A stretch of 64,000 nucleotides of DNA from Streptosporangium becharense (GTDB taxonomy: Bacteria > Actinomycetota > Actinomycetes > Streptosporangiales > Streptosporangiaceae): assembly GCF_014204985.1 (NCBI RefSeq), contig NZ_JACHMP010000001.1:5084001-5148000 (forward strand). Direction: 5' to 3'. Of this stretch, positions 25,624-33,917 are shown piece after piece. The notes under the pieces are model-generated. The model was given only the letters and a program-made list of their open reading frames with translations, had not been told where the DNA came from and searched no databases. How positions within the stretch are numbered: position 1 is the first letter of the stretch; each line of letters opens with the position of its first letter. The position numbers and the translations under genes are program-made.

Positions 25624-27201
25624 ATGACCGACGACAGCTTCCACGTGTACGACACGACACTCCGTGACGGTGCCCAGCAGGAGGGGCTCAACCTCACGGT
25701 GGCCGACAAGCTGGCCATCGCGCGTCACCTGGACGGCCTGGGCGTCGGCTTCATCGAGGGTGGCTGGCCCGGCGCGAACCCCAAGGACACCGAATTCTTC
25801 AGGCGGGCCCAAACAGAGCTCGACCTGAGACACGCGCAGCTCGCCGCGTTCGGCGCGACCCGCCGGGCCGGGGTGAAGGCGGCCGACGACCCGTTGGTGG
25901 CCGCGCTGCGCGAATCCGGCGCGCCGGTCGTGACCCTTGTCGCCAAGAGTCACGACCGGCACGTGGAGCTGGCCCTCCGCACGAGTCTCCAGGAGAACCT
26001 CGCGATGATCCGCGACACGGTCTCTCACCTTCGTGCGGAGGGACAGCGAGTCTTCCTCGACGCCGAGCACTTCTTCGACGGGTACGCCTCCAACCCAGCC
26101 TACGCGCTGGAGGTCGTCCGCACCGCCGCCGAGGCCGGTGCCTCGGTCATCGCGCTGTGCGACACCAACGGCGGGATGCTCCCCGACGAGCTGGCCGAGG
26201 TGGTCCAGGCCGCCGTCGGGACGTCCGCCAGGATCGGCATCCACTGCCACGACGACACCGGTTGCGCGGTGGCCAACACCCTGGCGGCGGTCAAGGCCGG
26301 CGCCACCCACGTGCAGGGCTGCGCGAACGGCTACGGTGAGCGCTCCGGGAACGCCAACCTGTTCACGGTCGTGGCCAACCTCCAGCTCAAGCGGGGTTTC
26401 GACCTCGTCCCCCGCGCGGCGCTCGCCGACATGACCAGGATCGCCCACGCGATCACCGAGGTCACCAACGTCACCCCGAACTCCCACGCGCCGTACGTGG
26501 GCGTCTCTGCCTTCGCGCACAAGGCGGGGCTGCACGCCAGCGCCATCAAGGTCGACCCCAACCTCTACCAGCACATCGACCCCGCCGAGGTCGGCAACGA
26601 CATGCGCATGCTCGTCTCCGACATGGCGGGCCGCGCCTCGGTCGAGCTCAAGGGCCGCGAGCTGGGCTACGACCTGCCCGCCGACACCTCGCGCGAGCTG
26701 GTCAACCGGGTCAAGGAACTGGAGTCCAGGGGCTACACCTTCGAGGCCGCCGACGCCTCCTTCGAGCTGCTGCTGCGCGACACCGTCGCCGGAGAGCGCA
26801 GGCGCCACTTCCAGGTCGAGTCGTGGCGGGTCATCATCGAGCGGACCCGGGGCGGCGAGCTGGTCAGCGAGGCCACCGTCAAGCTGCACGCCAGGGGCAA
26901 GCGGATCGTCGCCACCGGCGAGGGAAACGGCCCGGTCAACGCCCTCGACCGGGCCGTGCGGCTGGGCCTGGAGCGGCTCTACCCGGAGCTGGCGGAGGTC
27001 GAGCTGATCGACTTCAAGGTACGGATCCTGGAGGGCACGCACGGCACTGACGCGGTGACGAGGGTGCTCATCACCTCCAGCGACGCGGCCGGCGAGTGGT
27101 CCACCGTCGGCGTCGACGAGAACATCATCGAGGCGTCGTGGCAGGCCCTGGAGCAGGCCGTCACCTACGGCCTGCTGCGCGCCGGCCACGAGGCGGAGTG
27201 A
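25624..27201 (+). CDS. cimA: (R)-Citramalate synthase
   Basis: A 525-residue enzyme of the homocitrate/isopropylmalate/citramalate synthase family. The N-terminus VYDTTLRDGAQQEG, metal-site GIHCHDDTG, GYGERSGNANL and a C-terminal LeuA-like allosteric domain are visible. Length and sequence follow the CimA group rather than LeuA. The reaction joins pyruvate and acetyl-CoA to citramalate, which LeuCD and LeuB convert to 2-ketobutyrate, giving a threonine-independent route to isoleucine. The ATG at 25624 has the SD AAAAGGAGATCG; longer open frame upstream runs through the attenuator and is rejected. The LLII leader fits isoleucine control. Confidence 0.92.
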   Translation: MTDDSFHVYDTTLRDGAQQEGLNLTVADKLAIARHLDGLGVGFIEGGWPGANPKDTEFFRRAQTELDLRHAQLAAFGATRRAGVKAADDPLVAALRESGAPVVTLVAKSHDRHVELALRTSLQENLAMIRDTVSHLRAEGQRVFLDAEHFFDGYASNPAYALEVVRTAAEAGASVIALCDTNGGMLPDELAEVVQAAVGTSARIGIHCHDDTGCAVANTLAAVKAGATHVQGCANGYGERSGNANLFTVVANLQLKRGFDLVPRAALADMTRIAHAITEVTNVTPNSHAPYVGVSAFAHKAGLHASAIKVDPNLYQHIDPAEVGNDMRMLVSDMAGRASVELKGRELGYDLPADTSRELVNRVKELESRGYTFEAADASFELLLRDTVAGERRRHFQVESWRVIIERTRGGELVSEATVKLHARGKRIVATGEGNGPVNALDRAVRLGLERLYPELAEVELIDFKVRILEGTHGTDAVTRVLITSSDAAGEWSTVGVDENIIEASWQALEQAVTYGLLRAGHEAE

Positions 27202-27298
27202 CGCCCCGCCGCTGACGACGCGGCGGTTCCGCCTGTGACGGTGCCGCCCGTGCCGCCCGTGCCGTCCGTGACGTGACTGTGCGGCGCCGTCGAGACCG

Positions 27299-28996
27299 TC
27301 AGGAGAGGTTCGCGCCGGACACCCGGAAGCTCACCGGCCCCTCGGACGTCTCCAGGGTGACCTTGCCGCCGGAACAGGAGACCGAAGGCCGGTCGGTGCC
27401 GGGCACCACCACGGTCAGCACCGGGCCGCCGACGGCGGGTGAGACGACCGCGGGAGCGGGGTGCTTCTGCAGGTAGGCGGGGGAGACCCAGCCCTGGTAC
27501 GGGCCGGTCTGGCCGCGGACCACCTTCAGCGGGCCGACCGGCTCGCACGAGGGCATCGAGACCTGCACCAGCGTCGTCTTCCAGCCCGCCTTGTCCTTGA
27601 GCACGACCCGGCCGCCGCCGTTCGACACGGTGGTCAGGTCCCGCGAGAAGTGCCAGAGGGTGCGGACCTTCGATCCCTTGGGCACCGTGTCCAGCACGGC
27701 CAGCACGTCCTGGCCGTGGTTGACCAGCACCGAGCGGGTCCTCGGCACCCCGTAGGCGCGGTCGGTCAGCCGGTAGCTCTGCCGGTCGGCCCCGATCGAC
27801 GACCTGCTCAGAGCGGTGGCCGTCTTGGGACGGAACCGGGCGCCGACCACCTGCGGGATGTTGTGCGCCTGCGGGGAGACGGTCCAGTCGCGGTAGGCGC
27901 TCTTCTCGTACGAGTGGAACCCCGCGTCGACCAGGACGTCCCGGCCCTGCGCCTGGTAGGTCACGCCGAGGTGGTCCTCGTGGCCGTGGTGCTTCAGGCC
28001 GGGGCCGAAGCGGATGGAGTAGAAGGCCGACTCGGGCTTGTCCCAGGCGGTGCGTCCGTAGACGTAGCCGCCGCCGAACACCCGTACCTTCTGCTTGGGG
28101 TGGGCGTAGCCGACCGGCCGCACGTCCGCGCCGCCGTCGCCGATCGGGACCATGAACCCGTCGGGCTGGGTGGAGTGCGCGATGAAGTTCTCCATCGACT
28201 CCCACCGCCTGGAGATCTCCGCGGGCACCTTCCGGCCGCAGGACCTGATGTTCTCCATGGCGACCTTCAGCCGGTCGTGGACGTAGATCGCGTAGCGCGG
28301 GGCCTGCTCGCGCAGGGCGCCCTGGGAGTCGACGTCGAGCTTCACGGTCTCGGTGAGCCGCCTGACCGCGAGGTCGGCCCACTGGTCGCGGCCGTAGCGG
28401 CAGCCGATGCCCAGCAGCGCGATGTCCTGGTCGATGCCGTGGTTGTGGCCCTTCTCGTACAGTTTCGGGTCGGCCAGCATCTTGGCGTGCTCGGCCAGGC
28501 TGGCGGTCAGCCACGGCTCGCTGACGTGCTTGCTCAGGCAGACCAGCGCGGGCGCGCGCAGCGCGATCGGGTGCTCCTGCCAGGCGTAGGGGCTGGTCCG
28601 GGCGCCGCCCCGCGGGTTGTCGGCCACCCAGTCCTTGGCGATCTCGACGGCCCGCGTCAGGTACGTCCTGTCCTCGTTGGTCTCGTAGTCGGCGACCAGA
28701 CGGCCCATCCAGCGCAACGAGTGGAAGACCATGCTCCAGGAGCGGTTGCGGTAGGGGTCGGTGCGCCAGTCGACGTCCTTGCCGACCTTCACCGGGGGGA
28801 GGTCCAGGAATTCGAGCCGGCCGTCCATGATGTCGGACGACGTCGGGGTGGCGGGCAGCCAGTCGCCCTGGCACTCCGCGGTGCGCCTGGCCTCCCGGTT
28901 CGCCGCCGCCTCCCCGGCCTCCGCCGTGCCGGCGGTCGTGCCGGCGGTCATCAGGAGGACGAACGAGACAACGAGTGCTTGTGTGCGGCGGCGCAC
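27299..28996 (-). CDS. Secreted heparinase II/III-like polysaccharide lyase
   Basis: A 565-residue protein starting at GTG 28996 (SD GGAAGGAATCGGC). It has a signal peptide (RRRTQALVVSFVLLMTAGTTAGTAEA). An alpha-helical region of alginate-lyase/heparinase-N type follows, with WSMVFHSLRWMGRL and the conserved GHNHGIDQDIALL. A heparinase II/III-like beta domain (GLKHHGHEDHLGVTYQAQGRDVLVDAGFHSYE) comes next, carrying the His/Tyr cluster expected at the active site. It would degrade an acidic polysaccharide outside the cell; the substrate is not predictable. It has no transporter or regulator partner other than the adjacent GlxA-type gene. Confidence 0.85.
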   Translation of the reverse strand: MRRRTQALVVSFVLLMTAGTTAGTAEAGEAAANREARRTAECQGDWLPATPTSSDIMDGRLEFLDLPPVKVGKDVDWRTDPYRNRSWSMVFHSLRWMGRLVADYETNEDRTYLTRAVEIAKDWVADNPRGGARTSPYAWQEHPIALRAPALVCLSKHVSEPWLTASLAEHAKMLADPKLYEKGHNHGIDQDIALLGIGCRYGRDQWADLAVRRLTETVKLDVDSQGALREQAPRYAIYVHDRLKVAMENIRSCGRKVPAEISRRWESMENFIAHSTQPDGFMVPIGDGGADVRPVGYAHPKQKVRVFGGGYVYGRTAWDKPESAFYSIRFGPGLKHHGHEDHLGVTYQAQGRDVLVDAGFHSYEKSAYRDWTVSPQAHNIPQVVGARFRPKTATALSRSSIGADRQSYRLTDRAYGVPRTRSVLVNHGQDVLAVLDTVPKGSKVRTLWHFSRDLTTVSNGGGRVVLKDKAGWKTTLVQVSMPSCEPVGPLKVVRGQTGPYQGWVSPAYLQKHPAPAVVSPAVGGPVLTVVVPGTDRPSVSCSGGKVTLETSEGPVSFRVSGANLS

Positions 28997-29169
28997 GCCG
29001 ATTCCTTCCGGGGCGAACGAAGAGGGCGGATCATGCTGTCCGAATCCCAGCAGACCGTCAAGCCACAGGGGACTCTTCGGGCACATCGTTAGCAATTGGA
29101 TGCGCGTCCGGCTAACCGGTTCGGCGTCCCGCCGGGCCCCGGGGCGGGCGTGGAGCCCCGGTCGCGCGG

Positions 29170-29268
29170 GATCCGACCGGGTGCGGGATCCGGTCAGGTG
29201 CGGAGTGCGGGACCCGGTCGGGTGCGGGGTGCGGGACCCGGTCGGGTGCGGGCCCCGGTCAGGTGCGG
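29170..29268. repeat. Tandem 17-bp repeats beside the GlxA-type gene
   Basis: There are five copies of a GACCCGGTCGGGTGCGG-like unit at 29170, 29187, 29211, 29235 and 29252. The second and third are followed by an extra seven bases ending GTGCGG. The last copy runs into the final codons and stop of the GlxA-type gene. Each unit contains a small inverted repeat (ACCCGGTCGGGT). It looks like slipped-strand expansion; a terminator or protein-binding role is possible but unsupported. Confidence 0.7.
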
Positions 29269-30242
29269 GAGACGGGAGTGCGGTCCGGGGCGGCGCCGAA
29301 GGTCTCCCGGTAGGCGCTGGGGGAGACCCCGACCCGGCGGCGGAAGTGCGGACGCAGCGCCACCGCCGAGGCGAACCCCACGCTGCGGGCCACCCGTTCC
29401 ACGGGCTCACGGGTGCTCTCCAGCAACCGCTGCGCCTGCAGCACCCGCTGGTGGAGCAGCCACTGGGCGGGCGTGGTCCCGGTGGCCTGCCGGAAACGCC
29501 GGTCGAAGGTGCGGCGGCTCATCATGGCGCGGGCGGACAGCGTGCCGACGGTCAGCTCCCGGTCGAGGTTCCGCAGGGCCCAGTCGAGGGTCTCGCCGAG
29601 CGGGTCGCCCGTGGACGGCGGCGGGACGGGGTGGTCGATGTACTGGGCCTGCCCGCCGGCCCGGTGCGGCGGCACCACCAGGCTCCTGGCGATGTCGCCG
29701 GCCAGCTTGGGGCCGTACGTCCGGCGGACCAGGTGCAGGCACAGGTCGATGCCGCCCGCGCTCCCCGCGGAGGTGAGGACGTCGCCCTCGTCGACGTAGA
29801 GGACGTCGGGCCGGACGTCGACGTCCGGGTACATCTCGGCCAGCAGCGACGCGTAACGCCAGTGGGTCGTGGCTCCGCGTCCGTCCAGCAGTCCGGCGGC
29901 GGCCACCACGAACGTGCCCAGGCAGAGGCCGACCACGGTCGCCCCACGGCGGTGGGCACGGCGCAGGGCGTCCAGCGCCTCCCGCGCGGGAGGGGGGCCG
30001 TCGGAGGGTCGCCGCCAGGTCGGCACGACGACCAGCTCGGCGTCGTCCACGGCACCCAGGTCGTGCGGCGCGGCGAGCGTGACGCCGATGTCCGTGCGGA
30101 TCGGGCCGCCCTCGGCGGACACCGCCCGGACGTCGAACTCCGGCATCCCGGGACGCCGCTCACCGAAGACCGCGATCGGCACCGACGCCTCGAACAGCGG
30201 GATCCCGTCGAACAGCATGATCGCGACCCTGGTGAAGCTCAT
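29259..30242 (-). CDS. GlxA-family (DJ-1/PfpI-AraC) transcriptional regulator
   Basis: A 327-residue protein. Residues about 1-170 form a class-I-glutamine-amidotransferase-like domain (VAIMLFDGIPLFEASVPIAVF, nucleophile-elbow Cys in VVGLCLGTF), which acts as a ligand sensor in this family. The C-terminus is an AraC double helix-turn-helix (SARAMMSRRTFDRRFRQATG, ERVARSVGFASAVALRPHF). Family members activate or repress nearby catabolic genes. It lies between the heparinase-like gene (same strand, downstream) and the divergent HD gene. Confidence 0.92.
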   Translation of the reverse strand: MSFTRVAIMLFDGIPLFEASVPIAVFGERRPGMPEFDVRAVSAEGGPIRTDIGVTLAAPHDLGAVDDAELVVVPTWRRPSDGPPPAREALDALRRAHRRGATVVGLCLGTFVVAAAGLLDGRGATTHWRYASLLAEMYPDVDVRPDVLYVDEGDVLTSAGSAGGIDLCLHLVRRTYGPKLAGDIARSLVVPPHRAGGQAQYIDHPVPPPSTGDPLGETLDWALRNLDRELTVGTLSARAMMSRRTFDRRFRQATGTTPAQWLLHQRVLQAQRLLESTREPVERVARSVGFASAVALRPHFRRRVGVSPSAYRETFGAAPDRTPVSRT

Positions 30243-30312
30243 GGCGCGATCCTATCGAACGATGTCCTCCCGGCCACTCGTGGCCGTCGACGCGTTCGGC
30301 CAGGCTGGAGGC

Positions 30313-30909
30313 ATGAGATTCGCCGACATCGTGATCCCCGACACCCCGGCCGCCCGCGGCGCCCTGGAGGTGGCGACCGCCTACTGCTCGCCCGCCCTGC
30401 TCAACCACTCGGTGCGGGCCTACCTGTGGGCGGCGGCGTACGCGGCGGCACGGGACATCGCCTTCGACGCCGAACTGCTGTATGTCGCGTCGATGATGCA
30501 CGACATCGGCCTGGTCAAGGAGTTCGACAGCCACACGGTGCCGTACGAGGAGGCCGGTGGCCACGTCGCGTGGGTGTTCGCCGCCGGAGCCGGCTGGCCG
30601 GTCGAGCGCCGGATGCGCGCATCCGAGGTGGTCATCCGCCACATGTGGGACAAGGTGGACGTCGAGCAGGACCCCGAGGGGCACCTGCTCGAACTGTCGA
30701 CCGGACTGGACATCTCCGGGCGGCGGCCGGAGGACTGGCCGGCCGAGCTCCGCGCCGAGGTGCTGGAGCGCTACCCCCGGCTGGGGATCGCCCCGGAGTT
30801 CACCGCGTGCATCAGGGACCAGGCCGCGCGCAAGCCCGACAGCATCGCCGGAGATTTCGTCCGCGGCGGAGTGGCCGAGCGCATCGCCGCCAACGCGCTG
30901 GACCGCTGA
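30313..30909 (+). CDS. HD-domain phosphohydrolase-like protein
   Basis: A 198-residue protein with the HD metal-binding pattern: His in LLNHSV, His-Asp in SMMHDIG, and His in the region EEAGGHVAWVF. It resembles cyanamide hydratase/HD-type hydrolases. The ATG at 30313 has GGAG close by. It is divergent from the GlxA-type regulator with 70 bases between, so it is a likely regulatory target. The substrate is unknown. Confidence 0.78.
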   Translation: MRFADIVIPDTPAARGALEVATAYCSPALLNHSVRAYLWAAAYAAARDIAFDAELLYVASMMHDIGLVKEFDSHTVPYEEAGGHVAWVFAAGAGWPVERRMRASEVVIRHMWDKVDVEQDPEGHLLELSTGLDISGRRPEDWPAELRAEVLERYPRLGIAPEFTACIRDQAARKPDSIAGDFVRGGVAERIAANALDR

Positions 30910-30940
30910 CGACCCCGCGGCCACGAACCGGCTCCGTGGC

Positions 30941-31041
30941 CCCGCCGACGGTTCCAACACCTGAGCCGGTCCCGCCGACGGTCCGAACACCTGAGCCGGT
31001 CCCGCCGACGGTCCCAACATCTGAGCCGGTCCCGCCGACGG
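30941..31041. repeat. 30-bp tandem repeat, about 3.4 copies
   Basis: CTGAGCCGGTCCCGCCGACG plus a ten-base variable end repeats with a 30-bp period (30961, 30991, 31021, and a partial copy from 30941). The copies are contiguous with no spacers, so it is not CRISPR. It fills the gap between two converging genes and could act as a weak bidirectional terminator or be neutral. Confidence 0.8.
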
Positions 31042-31077
31042 ACCCGCGGGATCGTCAGCGGTCCCGCGGGACCGGGG

Positions 31078-31482
31078 TCAGGACTCCTGCTTGGGCCCGG
31101 CGCTCTGGACGACCTCGAACGACCACAGCTCGGCCCCGCTGGCCGCGGGCCCCTGCCCGTGACCGTGCCCCTGCCCGTGTCCCTGACCCGCTTGCCCTCC
31201 CTCAGCCGCCCCGTGGCCGTGGTCCGGCGCGCCGGATCCGGCGGCCTGGGCGTGACCCCGCTGGAACGCCTGGCTCTCGGTCCAGCGCGTGAAGTCCTCC
31301 TCGGAGCGCCAGCGCGTGTAGACCAGATACCGGTCGGTGCCGTCGACCGGACGGAGCAGCTCGAACCACTCGAACCCGTCGGCGGACTCCACCACTCCGG
31401 CCCGGCCGGAGAAACGGCGCTCCAGCTCCTCGCGCATCTCCGCGGACACCGTCAGGACGTTTATCTTCACAACCGAAGGCAC
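31078..31482 (-). CDS. ABM-domain protein, MhuD/IsdG heme-oxygenase-like, with His-rich insert
   Basis: A 134-residue protein with the ferredoxin-like antibiotic-biosynthesis-monooxygenase fold. Asn8, Trp67 and His77 (in KINVLTV, DFTRWTE and QRGHAQA) fall almost exactly where mycobacterial MhuD has Asn7, Trp66 and His75, which bind and oxidise heme. After His77 comes a Gly/His/Gln-rich insertion (about residues 81-118, with repeats like GQGHGQGHGHGQG) before the last strand (AELWSFEVVQS). The insert could bind heme or metal. Heme degradation is inferred from those residues. It is the gene just downstream of the Asp23/AmaP operon on the same strand, 51 bases away. Confidence 0.75.
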   Translation of the reverse strand: MPSVVKINVLTVSAEMREELERRFSGRAGVVESADGFEWFELLRPVDGTDRYLVYTRWRSEEDFTRWTESQAFQRGHAQAAGSGAPDHGHGAAEGGQAGQGHGQGHGHGQGPAASGAELWSFEVVQSAGPKQES

Positions 31483-31533
31483 ATCTTCTCCTCGACGCCG
31501 TGGTTTCCCCGATCACTCTATGACCCGTGCTCG

Positions 31534-32130
31534 TCAGGCGAGGGTCCTGCGCGGGTGCGGCACGCCTCCCAAGGTCACCCGGGCGACGGCCGGGAGCCGT
31601 TCGGTCTCCAGCGCCTGGCGCACGTGCGGGACCGCCACCTCGCCCAGTTGCTCGCGGACCGCGTCCATCCGCGCGTCCTCGGTCACCAGTACGCGCAGCC
31701 GCACGACCGGACGCGCCTGCGTGCCGACCAGCGCGGCGCTCGCGTCGAGGACCGAGGGATGCGCGGCCACCTCGGCGGCCAGCGCGTCGGTCACGCCGCG
31801 GGTGCGGAGCTCGGTGATCCCGGCGGGGCCGCCGTCCAGGCGCATGCCGTCCAGCCGGTGGCGCCGTGTCTGGGCCAGCAGCCAGCGCAGCCCGAGCAGT
31901 GCCAGTGCCACCGCCACCGCCGCGACCACCCACCACGGCCACGGGCCCTGACGGGCGAAGGCGGCCCGTGTCGGGGCGTCGAGGACCGGTCCGCCGGCCG
32001 GCACCCAGGCCCGGGGGAGCGCACCCAGGCTCCGCGCGACGCCCAGAGCACCCAGGACGAGCAACGGCAGCCCGGTGAGCAGCAGCCCCAGCCGGTTCCC
32101 CCGGGCGGTCCTGTCCCGCATGGCGGTCAC
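31534..32130 (-). CDS. amaP: AmaP-like alkaline-shock membrane anchor protein
   Basis: A 198-residue protein with two membrane helices (LGLLLTGLPLLVLGALGVA and WWVVAAVAVALALLGLRWLL) flanking a short external loop, then a soluble domain. This matches the layout of AmaP, which anchors Asp23 to the membrane in Gram-positives. The GTG at 32130 overlaps the previous stop by four bases; an ATG at 32121 is an alternative. It is the last of the six coupled genes. Confidence 0.78.
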   Translation of the reverse strand: MTAMRDRTARGNRLGLLLTGLPLLVLGALGVARSLGALPRAWVPAGGPVLDAPTRAAFARQGPWPWWVVAAVAVALALLGLRWLLAQTRRHRLDGMRLDGGPAGITELRTRGVTDALAAEVAAHPSVLDASAALVGTQARPVVRLRVLVTEDARMDAVREQLGEVAVPHVRQALETERLPAVARVTLGGVPHPRRTLA

Positions 32131-32810
32131 CTCTCCCGCAGGCGCACGCGGACGCGGTAGTCGTCCACCGGGCAGAGGGCGGCGATCCGCGCGGTCACCG
32201 CCTGCCGTACGGCCTCCTCCAGGCCGGTGGTGTCCCGTACGAGACTGTCCGCCTCGACCCGCGCAGTCCTGCCGCGCACCCGCACGCGGGCACGGCCGAC
32301 GCCCTGAACCTGCTCGGCCGCGTGGGCCAGGGTGTGGGCGAACCCCCTGCGGTGCACGCCGATGACCAGATCCCGGTCACCGGTTCTGACCGGGATGAGC
32401 CGGGGCCGTCCGGGCAGCAGCGCGAGCAGGACCAGTGTCAGGCCCAGCAGCGTGACCAGGCCGGCGCCGGCCGTCACCCAGGGCGAGTCCCAGGGCGTGG
32501 ACGAGGCCCGGGCGAGCACACGGTCGTACGGGACCAGCCGGAGCGGGCGGTCCAGCAGGGCGGAGACCACCTCCAGGGCCACCAGGGCGCCGATCACGGT
32601 CATCAGGGCGGCCGTGACGACTGAGGGGACCACCCGGCGCGGCCTGAAGGCCCGGATCGCCGCCCGGTCCGCGGCGGCGTTCCCCGCCGTCGTGCCGGGC
32701 ATCGGCGGTGCCGGTGGCCTCGTGAGCTCCGCGCCGGGTGCGGTCGGTGTCTGCATGGTGGGTTCCGCCATGAAGATCCGGTCGGCCGGGCCGGGAACCG
32801 GGGTGCTCAT
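32127..32810 (-). CDS. DUF6286-type membrane protein of the Asp23 operon
   Basis: A 227-residue protein with a Pro/Ala-rich N-terminus and two hydrophobic helices (VVPSVVTAALMTVIGALVAL, then VTAGAGLVTLLGLTLVLLALL). The basic C-terminal domain is rich in RVRVRGR-like strands. It resembles the DUF6286 proteins that accompany Asp23 in actinomycetes; the function is unknown. The ATG at 32810 has the SD GGGAGGAGCCGGG and overlaps the upstream gene by ATGA. Confidence 0.7.
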   Translation of the reverse strand: MSTPVPGPADRIFMAEPTMQTPTAPGAELTRPPAPPMPGTTAGNAAADRAAIRAFRPRRVVPSVVTAALMTVIGALVALEVVSALLDRPLRLVPYDRVLARASSTPWDSPWVTAGAGLVTLLGLTLVLLALLPGRPRLIPVRTGDRDLVIGVHRRGFAHTLAHAAEQVQGVGRARVRVRGRTARVEADSLVRDTTGLEEAVRQAVTARIAALCPVDDYRVRVRLRER

Positions 32811-33442
32811 CCCGGCTCCTCCCGGTAGGCAGTGGCGCCTCCCGTCAGGCGCGTGCCCGGTTCCCGGTAGGCGGTGGCGCCGGCCGGACCGCCCAGGCCC
32901 GCGGATCCGGGCGGTCCGGCCGGCCCGGCCGGTACGACCGGCATCGGGGCGGTGTCCCACGGGCGGGACGCGTCCCGGGAGGGCACCACGTCGACGACCT
33001 CGATGTCGATGTGGCCGACGTCCAGGCCGGTCAGAGCACGGACGCGTTCCGCGACGTGGCGCCGGACCTCCCGCGTCACCTGGCGGATCGGGGCCGGGTA
33101 CTCCACCGTCACGTCCAGCCGCAGCGTCGTCAGCCGCCCGTCGACCGTGGCCCGGGTGCCCCCGTGGAAGGTCCGCGGCCCCCGCTCGCCGACCTCCCGC
33201 ACCCGTGCCACCTCCCCGGCGGAGCGGGCCGCGATGCGCGACACGACCCTGCCGGGGATGTCCGTCCGGCCGCGCCGCTCGGGCGGAACGATCTCGCGTA
33301 CCGACTGGGCGGGCACGGCCTGAGCCGTCGGCGACGCCGAAGCCGGGGACTCCGCGTCCTCCGGTGCGGCCCGCGCTCCCGGGACGGCGGGAACGGCCGC
33401 CTCCCCGGGCCCGGGGCGACGCCCGACCGGTGTGGACATCAT
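32807..33442 (-). CDS. Asp23/Gls24-family envelope stress protein (second copy)
   Basis: A 211-residue protein. The Asp23 core runs from IPGRVVSRIAARSAGEV through TTLRLDVTVEYPAPIRQVTREVRRHVAERVRALTGLDV to HIDIEVVDVV. It is flanked by an Ala/Pro-rich N-terminus and a C-terminal tail that repeats an ATAYREPG-like unit. Two adjacent ATGs (33442, 33439) are possible starts; the first gives an ATGA overlap with the DUF2273 gene. Asp23 proteins are membrane-associated and respond to cell-envelope stress. Confidence 0.82.
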   Translation of the reverse strand: MMSTPVGRRPGPGEAAVPAVPGARAAPEDAESPASASPTAQAVPAQSVREIVPPERRGRTDIPGRVVSRIAARSAGEVARVREVGERGPRTFHGGTRATVDGRLTTLRLDVTVEYPAPIRQVTREVRRHVAERVRALTGLDVGHIDIEVVDVVPSRDASRPWDTAPMPVVPAGPAGPPGSAGLGGPAGATAYREPGTRLTGGATAYREEPG

Positions 33443-33624
33443 CGTCTCGCCGTCAGCCGGGACAGGTCGATCCCGCCGGTGTCGACGATGCGTCCGACCA
33501 GCAGACCGAGGGCACCCAGGACGAGCACGAGGAGGAAGGCCACGAAGCCGCCGAACGCCCCCGCGAACCCCAGCAGCAACCCGGCGACCGTGCCGACCAC
33601 GGACCACAGCGGGAAATCCCTCAC
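33439..33624 (-). CDS. DUF2273 small membrane protein
   Basis: A 61-residue protein, mostly two hydrophobic helices with a Gly-rich turn (VVGTVAGLLLGFAGAFGGFVAFLLVLVLGALGLLVGRI in overlapping stretches). It matches DUF2273, a small membrane protein regularly encoded with Asp23. The GTG start overlaps the preceding stop by four bases. It may help dock Asp23 proteins. Confidence 0.8.
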   Translation of the reverse strand: MRDFPLWSVVGTVAGLLLGFAGAFGGFVAFLLVLVLGALGLLVGRIVDTGGIDLSRLTARR

Positions 33625-33917
33625 CGCACACCTCCGATATGGACGTTCACCGGGCGGTCACCCACCAGCGGCGCGACCGCCGCCCGCACCCCGGCGGCGA
33701 TCTCCGGCAGCGGACGGCCGAGTCTGACGACGACCGCGACCTCCACCTCGTCCTCGCGCAGCGCCACCCCGGGCACCCTCTCACCGGGCAGGTAGGTCGC
33801 CACGGTCCCGAACGGCCCGGCCGACAGGCCGACGACGTCGGGGCTGTTCCGGACGGCCTCGGCCACCATCCGCGCCAGCGCACCCGGCTCGTACGAGAGA
33901 CCGCCCGGCCCGCTCAC
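33621..33917 (-). CDS. Small Asp23-like protein, 98 aa
   Basis: The 98-residue product contains VNVHIGGVR at its C-terminus and a central EVEVAVVVRLGRPLPEIAAGVRAAVAPLVG, the strand-helix pattern of an abbreviated Asp23 domain. The GTG at 33917 overlaps the stop of the upstream Asp23 gene (GTGA), and its own stop overlaps the DUF2273 start the same way. Longer frames upstream run through the Asp23 gene and are not used. Confidence 0.7.
   Translation of the reverse strand: MSGPGGLSYEPGALARMVAEAVRNSPDVVGLSAGPFGTVATYLPGERVPGVALREDEVEVAVVVRLGRPLPEIAAGVRAAVAPLVGDRPVNVHIGGVR

Noticed and set aside
30941..31041. Possible CRISPR array
   Set aside because: The 30-bp units are contiguous with no unique spacers, and no cas genes are present.
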